Notes: generated from the sequence alone by a model not told the origin. Numbered from the stretch's first letter, positions 10,120-18,445 are shown. The stretch is DNA of 64,000 nt from an uncultured Alphaproteobacteria bacterium (GCA_902575965.1 CACGTM010000001.1:1-64000), one strand, 5' to 3'. Program-made: numbers and translations.

Positions 10120-11832
10120 TTAGGCCTTTACACCTGCTTTTCTCATTATTGCCCATTGTTGTAATATCCCTAGTGCATTACTCCACGCCCAGTATATTAC
10201 CAATCCTGCTGGAAAACTCGCAAGCATAACAGTAAATATAATTGGTAAAAAACTCATTATCTTTGCCTGAAGCGGATCAGTTGGTGCTGGGTTTAATTTC
10301 ATTTGAAGCCACATTGTTATTCCCATTATGATTGGCCAGGCGCCAAGAATAAGGAATGAAGGGACTTCATATGGTAATAGGCCGAAAATATTAAAAATAC
10401 TTGTAGGATCTTTTGCTGACATATCGTTAATCCAACCATAAAATGGAGCATGACGCATTTCAATTGTAACAAATAATACTTTATAGAGAGCAAAAAATAT
10501 TGGTATTTGTACAAGTATCGGTAAACATCCTGCGGCTGGGTTAGCTTTTTCTTTTTTGTAAAGGCTCATCAATTCCTGATTTAGCTTTGTTCTATCATCA
10601 GAGTAACGCTCTTGAAGTGCTTTCATTTCGGGTTGTAATTTTTTCAATTTAGTCATCGCTTTAAATTGTTTATCGGCTAAAGGATATAATAATAACCTAA
10701 GAAAAACTGTTAGCGCTAGAATTGATAATCCAAAGTTACCTAGCTGATCCTTAAGCCATATTAAGCTATAAAAAAGTGGTTTTGTGAGAAAATAAAACCA
10801 GCCAAAGTCTATGGCAAGATCAAACCTTGAAATGCCATAGTTTTCAGAGTAGCCATCTAAAAGCTTAACTTCTTTTGCACCTGCAAAGAAAAAAGTATTT
10901 GCTTTAGATGTATCTCCAGGAGAAATTATATTTGGGTTAATTGTCCTAAAATCAACTTGGTAAAGATCATTTCCGTTGAATACATGTCGTAAAGAGGTTT
11001 CAATTTCTTTGTCTTGATCAGCGACAAGTGCTGTAAGCCAATATTTATCAGTAAAGCCTGACCATCCACCCCTTGAGATAACTTGTTCTAATTGTTTTTC
11101 ACGTAAATCGCTATAATCAAATTCTCTTAATGTGTCATCAAAAACACCTAATGGTCCCTCATGAAGTATAAAGAAACCAAGAATATCTGGGGTACTAATT
11201 CGTGTAATTGAACCGTAAGGGTAAAGTGCTACTGTATTATTAGTGTTATTAATTACTTCATCATCAATCTTGAACATATAGTTTTTATCTAAAGAAATTT
11301 TTCTCTTAAATATTAAGCCCTGTCCGTTATCCCAAAAAAGTTTAATATCATTTTCTTCAGTCAGAATTTGCGAATTATTTTCTTGGCTCCAAATAGTTTT
11401 ACTATTTGGAGTTAAAACTGAGCTATCTGAACTAAGCCATCCTATTTCTGCAAAGTAGGGCTTTTTGGTAGATCGGGGAGAAAGAAGAATAATTTCATCG
11501 CTACTTTCTAATGTCGTTTTACGATATTTAACTAGAGTTAAATCATCTAACCTAAGGCCCCTTAAAGAGAATGAGCCACTAAGACTTTCAGTTTTAATCT
11601 TAATTCTTTCTTCATTTTCAATAATATCTTTTCTGTCAATTATTTTTTGCAGATTCTGAGCTGGAAGGGTTGGTTTTATTACTTCTTCATTAATGATTTC
11701 TTTAGAGGTTATGTCAGCATTCTCTATATTAGTATTTTCAAGGTTGGTTTTTGGAGCAAAGAAAAAGTCCCAAATAAATAATATAGCCATGGAAAGTACA
11801 ATGGCTAAGAGCATATTCTTCTGATCATTCAT
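10120..11832 (-). CDS. yidC: Membrane protein insertase YidC
   Basis: Inserts and folds inner-membrane proteins alone or with SecYEG. The 570-residue Gram-negative form shows an N-terminal signal-anchor (residues 7-26), a large periplasmic beta-sandwich domain up to about residue 340, then the conserved five-helix core. The core has the TKLKKLQPEMKALQERYSDD cytoplasmic hairpin, the AAGCLPILVQIPIFFALY segment and the C-terminal GLVIYWAWSN. It follows yidD by 14 bases in the rpmH-rnpA-yidD-yidC order. Confidence 0.97.
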   Translation of the reverse strand: MNDQKNMLLAIVLSMAILFIWDFFFAPKTNLENTNIENADITSKEIINEEVIKPTLPAQNLQKIIDRKDIIENEERIKIKTESLSGSFSLRGLRLDDLTLVKYRKTTLESSDEIILLSPRSTKKPYFAEIGWLSSDSSVLTPNSKTIWSQENNSQILTEENDIKLFWDNGQGLIFKRKISLDKNYMFKIDDEVINNTNNTVALYPYGSITRISTPDILGFFILHEGPLGVFDDTLREFDYSDLREKQLEQVISRGGWSGFTDKYWLTALVADQDKEIETSLRHVFNGNDLYQVDFRTINPNIISPGDTSKANTFFFAGAKEVKLLDGYSENYGISRFDLAIDFGWFYFLTKPLFYSLIWLKDQLGNFGLSILALTVFLRLLLYPLADKQFKAMTKLKKLQPEMKALQERYSDDRTKLNQELMSLYKKEKANPAAGCLPILVQIPIFFALYKVLFVTIEMRHAPFYGWINDMSAKDPTSIFNIFGLLPYEVPSFLILGAWPIIMGITMWLQMKLNPAPTDPLQAKIMSFLPIIFTVMLASFPAGLVIYWAWSNALGILQQWAIMRKAGVKA

Positions 11833-11846
11833 AGCTTGTTACTCGA

Positions 11847-12116
11847 TTAATTCTTTGAGATGAAATGGTTTTTCATAGATACATTTGGCTCAACCGGGTC
11901 ATAGCCTCCATCAGACCACGGGTGACACCTTAACACTCTTTTTAAAGAGAGATAAATACCTTTCTTAAAACCATGTACGCTGACACTGTTAGAGGCATAT
12001 TCAGAACATGAAGGAAAATATCTACACCTAGACCCAAGTACGGGGGATATGAGTATTTGATAAATTCTTATAAAAATTTTAAATAATTTAATCATAAATT
12101 TCATTATTTTACTCAC
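11847..12116 (-). CDS. yidD: Membrane protein insertion efficiency factor YidD
   Basis: Small peripheral membrane protein that assists YidC-dependent insertion. The 89-residue sequence has the amphipathic N-terminus followed by the family signature: CRYFPSCSEYA near residue 32 and LRCHPWSDGGYDPVE near residue 62, with its three conserved cysteines. It overlaps rnpA by four bases and precedes yidC, the standard position. Confidence 0.95.
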   Translation of the reverse strand: MSKIMKFMIKLFKIFIRIYQILISPVLGSRCRYFPSCSEYASNSVSVHGFKKGIYLSLKRVLRCHPWSDGGYDPVEPNVSMKNHFISKN

Positions 12117-12460
12117 GTTAGTGATAACTGCTGTAAAGCATAAATTAGATCATTTTCCAAAGATTCAAAAGGGATTCTGGTAATTTTATTTCTTGCAACT
12201 ATTACGTAGTTTGTTCCTGGTACCCCTTTTTGTTTTATAATATTTTTAGCAGCAGCTCTAAGTCTCCTTTTTGCTTTATTTCTTAATACTGCATTACCAA
12301 TTTTACCACTTACGGTGTAGCCAATCAGAATGTTAGAACTAACGTGTGAATTTCTAAATTTGGAAAAAATTATAAAACTTTTAGTTACGATTTTGTTTTC
12401 TTGGGAGGTTACATCTAAGAACTCTCTTCTTGTTCTCAACCTTCCGAGGGAATTTCCCAA
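12113..12460 (-). CDS. rnpA: Ribonuclease P protein component
   Basis: Protein subunit of RNase P, which matures the 5' ends of tRNAs. The 115-residue basic protein carries the RNA-binding RNR-type motif RNKAKRRLRAAA at residues 60-71 and the N-terminal LRTRREFLDV. The start is a TTG: an AAAGGA lies eight bases upstream and no in-frame ATG fits, so the weak start looks real. It begins 32 bases after the rpmH stop. Confidence 0.95.
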   Translation of the reverse strand: MGNSLGRLRTRREFLDVTSQENKIVTKSFIIFSKFRNSHVSSNILIGYTVSGKIGNAVLRNKAKRRLRAAAKNIIKQKGVPGTNYVIVARNKITRIPFESLENDLIYALQQLSLT

Positions 12461-12492
12461 TATTTAATCCTTTGTGATCGGAAATATGAATA

Positions 12493-12627
12493 CTATGCAG
12501 ATAATTTCTTTCTGCCTTTTGCTCTTCTGGCAGAAATAATTCTTCTTCCATTTTTAGTTGCCATTCTAGAGCGGAAGCCATGCCTTCGCTTTCTGACTAA
12601 TCTACTAGGCTGAAAGGTTTGTTTCAC
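12493..12627 (-). CDS. rpmH: 50S ribosomal protein L34
   Basis: A 44-residue gene read from a GTG start with GGAG eight bases upstream. The product begins [18 protein letters not shown], continues [18 protein letters not shown] and ends GRKKLSA, a near-perfect L34. It is the first gene of the leftward rpmH-rnpA-yidD-yidC-engB-argB-dapD-dapE run, with a strong sigma-70 promoter about 60 bases upstream. Its shortness and GTG start make it easy to miss. Confidence 0.98.
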   Translation of the reverse strand: MKQTFQPSRLVRKRRHGFRSRMATKNGRRIISARRAKGRKKLSA

Positions 12628-12683
12628 TTGATTTTTCTCCGTATTAAGTCAAAGTGTCATGGCTTAACTGTTATATATCAGTG

Positions 12684-12700
12684 CAAGGTATATAACCTTG
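12684..12700. promoter_or_regulatory. Palindrome over the rpmH -10 element
   Basis: CAAGGT-ATATA-ACCTTG is a perfect 6-bp inverted repeat with a five-base centre that covers the -10 hexamer of the rpmH promoter. A repressor bound here would block RNA polymerase. No cognate regulator is identifiable in the window, and chance in AT-rich DNA cannot be excluded. Confidence 0.4.
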
Positions 12701-12717
12701 GCAGTATAAACTGTCAA
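12689..12717 (-). promoter_or_regulatory. Sigma-70-type promoter of the rpmH operon
   Basis: Read leftward, a perfect -35 TTGACA (12712-12717) is followed by exactly 17 bases and the -10 TATATA (12689-12694). The start of rpmH is about 60 bases downstream. It is the best promoter match seen in the window and would drive the nine-gene ribosomal/insertase/arginine/lysine run. Confidence 0.75.
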
Positions 12718-12736
12718 TAATTGCTAGGCTAATTAA

Positions 12737-12768
12737 TGAAAAAATCCCAGAAATATAAGATTTTTTCA
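12737..12768. repeat. Ten-base inverted repeat between rpmH and panB
   Basis: TGAAAAAATC and GATTTTTTCA form a perfect 10-bp inverted repeat around a 12-base loop, upstream of both divergent operons. A run of As follows on the plus strand, so it does not read as an intrinsic terminator in either direction. A regulatory or structural role is possible, but low complexity weakens the case. Confidence 0.35.
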
Positions 12769-12847
12769 AAAAAAAAATATAATTCGTTATTATATTCTTT
12801 GACTCAAATTTGCTATAAATGTCTCTGTCTAAATTAAGGTAAGAATT

Positions 12848-13672
12848 ATGTCTCAATCATCCAAAACATCAGTTACTCGAGCTTCTTCTGATAGTATTAG
12901 ATTGAGGAAAGGAAAATTACCTATTGTTTGTATAACAGCATACTCAGCGCCTATGGCAAAATTATTTGATGATTATGCTGACATAATTCTAGTTGGTGAT
13001 TCCTTAGGAATGGTTATTTATGGACTGCCATCAACTTTGCAAGTTTCTGTTGAAATGATGATAAATCATGGTGCGGCAGTGGTAAGAGGCTCAAAAAAAG
13101 CATTTATTGTTGTAGATTTACCATTCGGATCATATCAGTCATCACCAAAAGATGCTTTTATAACGGCTCAAAAAGTAATTTCTGAGACTGGCTGTAATGC
13201 TGTAAAAATTGAAGGTGGGAGGACTATGGCAAAAACAGTAGAATTCTTAGTTAATAGAGGTATCCCAGTTTTAGGTCATATAGGTATGTTGCCTCAATCT
13301 TATAACCAGATAGGAGGTTACAGGGTAAGAGGAAAGACTAAAGAGGCAGAAACTGAAATTATCCAAGATGCTAATATACTTGAAGAATCAGGAGCGTTTG
13401 GTGTTGTTATCGAGAGTGTTATTGAGAATATTGCAGAAAAAATCACAAATGATATATCAATTCCAACAATTGGGATTGGAGCCTCAGTAAAGTGTGATGG
13501 ACAAATTATTGTAGCTGAGGATATTCTTGGTATGTTTTCCGATTTTCAGCCAAAATTTGTTAAAAGATACGCAAACCTCTCCCCTTTGATTTCAAATGCA
13601 GTAAAAAATTATGCTGATGATGTTAGGAATAGGAGATTTCCAGGTAAGGAGCATTGCTATTATAAAAAATAG
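12848..13672 (+). CDS. panB: 3-methyl-2-oxobutanoate hydroxymethyltransferase
   Basis: First committed step of pantothenate synthesis, making ketopantoate from 2-oxoisovalerate and methylene-tetrahydrofolate. The magnesium and substrate residues match the family: Asp51-Ser52 in LVGDSLGMV, Asp90 in VVDLPFGSY, Lys120 and Glu122 in VKIEGG, and the GHIGMLPQ loop. It is 274 residues long and followed by panC after 11 bases. The ATG has an AAGG upstream. Confidence 0.97.
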   Translation: MSQSSKTSVTRASSDSIRLRKGKLPIVCITAYSAPMAKLFDDYADIILVGDSLGMVIYGLPSTLQVSVEMMINHGAAVVRGSKKAFIVVDLPFGSYQSSPKDAFITAQKVISETGCNAVKIEGGRTMAKTVEFLVNRGIPVLGHIGMLPQSYNQIGGYRVRGKTKEAETEIIQDANILEESGAFGVVIESVIENIAEKITNDISIPTIGIGASVKCDGQIIVAEDILGMFSDFQPKFVKRYANLSPLISNAVKNYADDVRNRRFPGKEHCYYKK

Positions 13673-13683
13673 GATTTTTTTAG

Positions 13684-14541
13684 ATGACTTTTATTAGCCA
13701 TTGTTTGGATATCGTTTCAAGTGTAAATGAAATAAGGGATAAAGTTCTTTCAGCAAAGAAGAAAAATAAGAAAATAGCTTTTGTCCCAACAATGGGAGGT
13801 CTTCATAAAGGGCACCTGTCGCTTATAAGAAAATCAAAGTTGGTAGGTGATGTCTCCATCGTTTCAATATTTGTTAATCCAATGCAGTTTGGACCTGCGG
13901 AAGACTATAGTGTTTATCCAAGGGAAGAAGAGAAAGATATTAAATTATTAGAAGATAATGGGGTAAATATTTTATATTTTCCAGATAAAGACTCAATATA
14001 TCCAAAAAACTTTCAAACTGAGGTGTCTGTAAAAAAAATTGAAAATACTTTATGTGGAAAGTTTAGGCCTTCTCATTTTAAGGGTGTTGCTACTATAGTT
14101 ACAAAATTACTTATTCAAGTTATGCCCGACTATGCCATTTTTGGTGAAAAGGATTACCAACAATTAGTTTTAATAAACCAATTAGTTTCGGATTTAAATA
14201 TTCCAGTGAAAGTAATTTCATGTCCAACTATTAGGGAAGATGATGGCCTTGCTTTTTCCTCAAGAAATACTTTCCTCAGTGAGGATGGAAGATATATTGC
14301 TTCAAATTTATACTCTGAACTTCTAAACGTAGCAGACTTAGTAAGACGTGGAGGTAATATTTCTAATATATGCGAAAAAGCTGTTCAGAATCTTCTGGAT
14401 ATAGGTTTTTCCTCAGTTGATTACATCGAGGTTTGTGACGCTATAAGTCTTAAAAAATTGGACAAAATAGAAGACAATACAAGAGTATTTGGCGCAGCAT
14501 ATATAGGCAACACAAGAATAATAGACAACATTATTATTTAG
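13684..14541 (+). CDS. panC: Pantothenate synthetase
   Basis: Joins pantoate and beta-alanine with ATP. The class-I nucleotidyltransferase HIGH-type motif appears as TMGGLHKGHLSL (residues 36-47), followed by SIFVNPMQFGPAEDYSVYPR and the KMSKS-like SSRN segment in DGLAFSSRNTFL, all diagnostic. Length is 285. It lies directly after panB. The 3' end converges on the lipoprotein gene with 19 bases between the stops. Confidence 0.97.
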   Translation: MTFISHCLDIVSSVNEIRDKVLSAKKKNKKIAFVPTMGGLHKGHLSLIRKSKLVGDVSIVSIFVNPMQFGPAEDYSVYPREEEKDIKLLEDNGVNILYFPDKDSIYPKNFQTEVSVKKIENTLCGKFRPSHFKGVATIVTKLLIQVMPDYAIFGEKDYQQLVLINQLVSDLNIPVKVISCPTIREDDGLAFSSRNTFLSEDGRYIASNLYSELLNVADLVRRGGNISNICEKAVQNLLDIGFSSVDYIEVCDAISLKKLDKIEDNTRVFGAAYIGNTRIIDNIII

Positions 14542-14560
14542 TAGCCTACAATACCTTCAA

Positions 14561-15670
14561 TTAGCGAATGTATATATGAACTTCCGAAGATCTTGCAGAA
14601 GCGCTAGACATTGCTGAGAGCATTACTCTTTCAGATGGTAAACCCATCCTTGATAAAGATTGCAAAACCTTCTCAGCATTTCTCTTTGCAGCACTAGTGG
14701 AAAGATTTCTTTTTGACGAACCCGGGCTAACTGCTACTAAGTCAAATACTGCATCTGGTCTTCTATCAAGTGCCCTGCTTATAGCCTGATAAAGTGCTGG
14801 TTCATAAGTAACATCTTGCCTATCAAATCTAATTACGACAAGAGGTCTTCTCTCCGAAAAGTCTGCTGGTGTACCAGTGGGAATCATTGGAGAACCTGCC
14901 ATAGAGGCTTGCGGAGCAACGTAGAGCTGTCCCACGTTGATATCCCTTGCAAGTTCGACTAATTTCTCACGTTCATTAGCCACAAATTCTTGCTGTCTTC
15001 CCATATCCTCATTTAATTCACCTAGCAACCTCTGGATGGTAACAGTGGTTTGATTAACCTCATCCTCGAGTCTTCTCAACTGTCTATGATCCTCATCAAC
15101 AGCTCCTGAAAGTCCAAAAGCTGCTCTTACGCTATCTAATAAATAGGCTGACATTGCGGAATCCGCAGCTACCTGAGCAGTAAGCTGGTTCATATCAGAT
15201 ATGTCATCCTCAATTCTATCTAGTTGATCTTGAGCAGAACGCCATTGGTTCATTATCTGAGGATTCCCAGGAGTTGTTCCAACTTGAAGACGACTTTTGA
15301 TGCTTCCAACCAAACCATGATAGCCTGAAGCATTGCTTGCAGTAGTTGAGCGAATCTGATCAAGCTCCCCATTTCTTAATGTAAGGGTTCCACGCAGTTG
15401 ATCTAATTCACTTGTAAACTGAGAAGCTTTTTGGTTAACAAAAGTACCAGTATTGTTAGCAGCTATTCGAGTTAATCCAATCTGTTGATTGGTCATTGTA
15501 GCTGGCATAACAGCAGTTGGTTCTGAAGTAATTTGATTCGTTGCTGGAGTATTTGAAGTACGATCTTCAAATACTGGCAATAGTGCATCTGTTGCAAAAG
15601 AACACCCACTTAAAATTATAGCTGCGCTAGCAGCAACAAAAAAGCGAGCGGACAGCCCCGTTCTGTTCAT
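14561..15670 (-). CDS. Coiled-coil lipoprotein with degenerate OmpA-like C-terminus
   Basis: The 369-residue product has a lipoprotein signal with lipobox LSGC (Cys23), a long Gln/Glu/Ser-rich region with heptad-like repeats between about residues 80 and 245, and a C-terminal domain (about 275-369). That domain has the spacing of an OmpA-like peptidoglycan-binding fold: VVIRFDRQDV, then SAAKRNAEKVLQSLSRMG, then a final strand. The key Asp/Arg pattern is only partly kept. Base composition looks richer in G+C than its neighbours. A cell-envelope tethering role is inferred; I know no named homologue. Confidence 0.72.
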   Translation of the reverse strand: MNRTGLSARFFVAASAAIILSGCSFATDALLPVFEDRTSNTPATNQITSEPTAVMPATMTNQQIGLTRIAANNTGTFVNQKASQFTSELDQLRGTLTLRNGELDQIRSTTASNASGYHGLVGSIKSRLQVGTTPGNPQIMNQWRSAQDQLDRIEDDISDMNQLTAQVAADSAMSAYLLDSVRAAFGLSGAVDEDHRQLRRLEDEVNQTTVTIQRLLGELNEDMGRQQEFVANEREKLVELARDINVGQLYVAPQASMAGSPMIPTGTPADFSERRPLVVIRFDRQDVTYEPALYQAISRALDRRPDAVFDLVAVSPGSSKRNLSTSAAKRNAEKVLQSLSRMGLPSERVMLSAMSSASARSSEVHIYIR

Positions 15671-15692
15671 ATTTAGTCCGTCCCTTTACTTA

Positions 15693-15707
15693 TCTGGTTT
15701 AACCAGA
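15693..15707. promoter_or_regulatory. Palindrome upstream of the lipoprotein gene
   Basis: TCTGGTT-T-AACCAGA is a perfect 7-bp inverted repeat with a single central base, 22 bases before the lipoprotein ATG. It could be an operator or a hairpin in the leader. It contains G/C pairs, so it is less likely than AT-only repeats to be chance. Confidence 0.4.
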
Positions 15708-15733
15708 ATAAAATTAATTTTTTACACTTTAAA

Positions 15734-15749
15734 TCAGAAGTTCTTCTGA
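15734..15749. promoter_or_regulatory. Second palindrome upstream of the lipoprotein gene
   Basis: TCAGAAG-TT-CTTCTGA is a perfect 7-bp inverted repeat with a two-base centre, 26 bases beyond the first palindrome. The arms share TC-G similarity with the first but are not the same sequence, so one regulator for both is not implied. Confidence 0.4.
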
Positions 15750-15998
15750 AAGTTGATATTATAACAACAAAAGAAATTCTGATATATATATTATGTAACA
15801 CAATACAAGATATATATCTATTTTAATTAAAATTAGATCATCGAACAAGCAGGATTCTTAGCTAAATGTCAACATATCAGGTAAATTTTTTAAAAAATAA
15901 ATAATTTTTTGGACAATTCTATAGGTTTTACAAGGATTATACTAGACAGAAGGTGTTTGCTTGATTAGATAGCTGATCTTTAGAAAAATTGTTTTTTA

Positions 15999-16075
15999 GC
16001 GCCCGTAGCTCAACTGGATAGAGCACCTGACTACGGATCAGGAGGTTAGGAGTTCGAATCTTCTCGGGCGCGCCA
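15999..16075 (+). tRNA. tRNA-Arg (anticodon ACG)
   Basis: A 77-base cloverleaf. The 7-bp acceptor stem is GCGCCCG paired with CGGGCGC, the D arm contains GCTC-AACTGGATA-GAGC, and the anticodon stem CCTGA/TCAGG holds the loop CTACGGA with anticodon ACG. The T arm is AGGAG-TTCGAAT-CTTCT in register, and CCA is encoded after discriminator G. A34 would be converted to inosine to read CGU, CGC and CGA. It stands alone, at the junction between the core block and the catabolic region. Confidence 0.97.
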
Positions 16076-16114
16076 ATAATATACCGTTTTTAGACTATTT
16101 TTACCTAAAAGTAG

Positions 16115-16152
16115 ATGATTCTATACAGATAAATACATGATTCTATACAGAT
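16115..16152. repeat. Short tandem direct repeat after the tRNA
   Basis: ATGATTCTATACAGAT occurs twice, at 16115-16130 and 16137-16152, a 22-base period with a six-base spacer. It lies 39 bases past the tRNA CCA end and just beyond the 3' end of the MmgE/PrpD gene. It does not match the tRNA 3' end, so it is not an obvious att site. Confidence 0.6.
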
Positions 16153-16169
16153 CAAATTGACTCTAAGTT

Positions 16170-17582
16170 TTACTTCATTTCATCCATTAGAGAAGTTATT
16201 GCTTCAAGTTTATTGAATTTTTCTAGTTTATTACGAAGGTTCTTGTAGTTGCTATCTTTTAAGTACTTTTTTGAACATTTCTCAAATTTTTCCCAGTATT
16301 CAGAAGTTGAGAAAGGATGATTCTTACTCCCTAGAGGAAAAAAGGTTTTTTCCTCTATCTTTTTTCCATTATCCAGCGTTAAGGTCAATTTTGTTGGTAT
16401 CTCTAATTCTGACTTGTTAAGGCCTATTAATTCAATTTTATTATAAATGCTTTTTAAATCAGGAGATGAAATTTGAGATTCCTGAAATTCGTCAAGTCCA
16501 CATCTTCCTAAGTATAAGATACATGATAAAGCAAACTGCATAGAAAACTTTGCTTGCATGGAGTTTTCAGGATTATGGTACATCAGATTATTCAAATGCG
16601 ATATCGGAGCTTCAACTATAATTTTTTTTACCTTTTCAGGTGTTAAATTAAATTTATTTTTTAAACTTAACATAATGTCCATAGCTCTATGGGCACTTCC
16701 GCAGTTAGGAAAACGTTTTACTCTAAATCCATAAAAATCGATATGAAGAGGGTCCTCAATACAATGAGTGCTAAAACTCAATGTTTGACCATGTTCAGGT
16801 GTACTAATTGATTCCTTAAGTATTTTATAGTCCTGTCCTATCATTAAATGATTTAAACCATTTACACCGTCAAAGGTGTCGAGGCCCGCAGTTATATTAT
16901 TTTTTGCCAAAGAAGCAGCTAAAGCTCCTGATTTTGCTGCAAGACCTGCATGTATAGGTTTCATTTTTGTACCAAATTGACTCATGAACCCTGACGCAAG
17001 ACTGGTTGAAATTGATAATGCAAAAGTTGATTGCTCTGAGTTTAGTTTTAGAAGTCTGGTGCATGCGGCTGTTGCACCAATTGCGCCAACTGTGGCTGTT
17101 GCGTGCCATCCTCTATTTCTGTGGTAAGGATTTAAACCTTGTCCAACTTTACCCATAATTTGTAGACCACAAATATAAGCATCAATACATTGCATTCCCC
17201 CTAAATCATATTCTTCAGCAACTGCTAGTATTGCAGGAACTAATACAGCTGAAGCATGAGCTTTTGCTGGGTCAAAATTATCATCGAAATCAAGTGCATG
17301 GGCAGCAGTTCCATTAACTAAAGCTGCCCATGGAGGACTTAAAGATTTTTTGTTACAAATTAAAGTTGAGCTCCCAGATCCCCAGGATTCAACAGTTTTA
17401 ATAACATCCTTTGTTACCGGTTCTTGTGAACCAGGGATCAAGACAGCAATAAGATCAACAAACTGTAATAGTGCAGATTGTATAGTTTCCTCTTTCCAAG
17501 AATTAGGATATGTCGCGATCCATTTACCATATTCATGAATGGGATTTTTTTGATTTTCTGACAATAAATCTTTACTGCTCAT
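16170..17582 (-). CDS. MmgE/PrpD family protein
   Basis: A 470-residue member of the MmgE/PrpD fold, which includes 2-methylcitrate dehydratase, itaconate-forming cis-aconitate decarboxylase and many uncharacterised enzymes. Family features include GTAAHALDFDDNFDPAKAHAS near residue 75, HRNRGWHATATVGAIGATAA near 155, and MKPIHAGLAAKSGALAA near 207. No neighbouring prpB/prpC is present, so methylcitrate-cycle function should not be assumed. It follows the unknown 247-residue gene by eight bases and is probably co-transcribed with it. Confidence 0.88.
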   Translation of the reverse strand: MSSKDLLSENQKNPIHEYGKWIATYPNSWKEETIQSALLQFVDLIAVLIPGSQEPVTKDVIKTVESWGSGSSTLICNKKSLSPPWAALVNGTAAHALDFDDNFDPAKAHASAVLVPAILAVAEEYDLGGMQCIDAYICGLQIMGKVGQGLNPYHRNRGWHATATVGAIGATAACTRLLKLNSEQSTFALSISTSLASGFMSQFGTKMKPIHAGLAAKSGALAASLAKNNITAGLDTFDGVNGLNHLMIGQDYKILKESISTPEHGQTLSFSTHCIEDPLHIDFYGFRVKRFPNCGSAHRAMDIMLSLKNKFNLTPEKVKKIIVEAPISHLNNLMYHNPENSMQAKFSMQFALSCILYLGRCGLDEFQESQISSPDLKSIYNKIELIGLNKSELEIPTKLTLTLDNGKKIEEKTFFPLGSKNHPFSTSEYWEKFEKCSKKYLKDSNYKNLRNKLEKFNKLEAITSLMDEMK

Positions 17583-17590
17583 TACTATTT

Positions 17591-18334
17591 CTAAAAGAAG
17601 TTTTTTCTTTTTTCATATTCTACCAATTCGTAAAAGGTTTGCATGTATCCAGTACAATATGCTTTCAAAAGAACATAATCTCCATCATTTGTTACCCAAG
17701 TGTGATATGGTGGATGAATATCTGTCCCCATATATTCATCGTCAGTATTTGTGCCATAACTAAAATGGTATGCATTAAATTTCCCTGCTTCTACCTCTAC
17801 AGTTTCTTCGCCATAGTACCTCATTTGTAATCCCTCTTTATGAAGTAGAATAGGTCCATCTGCACCGCGGTGGTGAAATGAACACATAAGATGCAAGTTA
17901 TTAGTATGCGTTCCAGGTCCTTTGGAAATTGGATAAAGGTGAGTATGCATTGCATCAGCCTGAATAGGGTGTGTGCCAAAGAAAGTGGGCTTTGAGTCTA
18001 AATCTAAAGTTTGAGATATGCGGCCTTCTCTAATTGTATAGCCCTCGCATTCGGCTTTATTCTCCGTGAATCGATACCATGTTGAACCAATAAATTCATC
18101 ATCAGTACTAATCTGCACAAATCCATAGGTAGGGTTCCAGTTTTTGTCGATAGTAGTTATAGAGTCTCGAAGAACACGGGGTGAGTTTTCATCAATTGAA
18201 CAATGTGCTCTTAAGGTTCTCGAGCCATCAACATTAATAGTATAAATAAATGTTTCTCCACCTCTTTCTTTATCCATCATTTCTTTCTTTTTTGATGTGT
18301 ATCTTATTCTTCCCCTTATTGTAAAATGCTCCAT
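17591..18334 (-). CDS. Uncharacterised 247-residue protein, paralogue of the gene at 47072
   Basis: I do not recognise a named family. The sequence is beta-rich with no signal peptide or membrane segment, and AGGAG precedes the ATG. It shares a common pattern with the 47072-47830 product: ITRG/IRGR-x-x-YTSKK near the N-terminus, DGSRT, GR(I/V)SQT, HRGA-GP, V-AG-F---HF, and the ending GYMQT-YELVEYE. The spacing is conserved from end to end, so the two are true paralogues. Its neighbour is an MmgE/PrpD gene, and an acyl-CoA synthetase is divergent. A lipocalin- or DUF3108-like barrel is possible but not shown. Confidence 0.75.
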   Translation of the reverse strand: MEHFTIRGRIRYTSKKKEMMDKERGGETFIYTINVDGSRTLRAHCSIDENSPRVLRDSITTIDKNWNPTYGFVQISTDDEFIGSTWYRFTENKAECEGYTIREGRISQTLDLDSKPTFFGTHPIQADAMHTHLYPISKGPGTHTNNLHLMCSFHHRGADGPILLHKEGLQMRYYGEETVEVEAGKFNAYHFSYGTNTDDEYMGTDIHPPYHTWVTNDGDYVLLKAYCTGYMQTFYELVEYEKRKNFF

Positions 18335-18445
18335 AATATCTCCTATATTTCCAATATGTTTATTCTTAGCAATATTTAGTATAACCTATTTTATATATTT
18401 TATGAATTTAGAACCTTTATTTAATTTTTTTATAATGAGGAATAT

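Larger units (their letters stand above)
15671..15998. other. Gene-free stretch between the lipoprotein and tRNA-Arg
   Basis: The only stretch over 300 bases without a gene. It holds two palindromes close to the lipoprotein start (listed separately), a short AGATATATATCT palindrome at 15808-15819, and low-complexity AT-rich DNA before the tRNA. I see no credible open frame, RNA fold or insertion sequence. The right part probably contains the tRNA promoter, but no convincing -35/-10 pair stands out. Confidence 0.6.

Noticed and set aside
12737-12768. Inverted repeat as an intrinsic terminator
   Set aside because: The A-run follows it on the plus strand, so neither strand gives the needed U tract after the hairpin.
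12671-12856. Short leftward frame in the rpmH-panB intergenic region
   Set aside because: It overlaps the panB start, the rpmH promoter and the inverted repeat, and has no homology I recognise.
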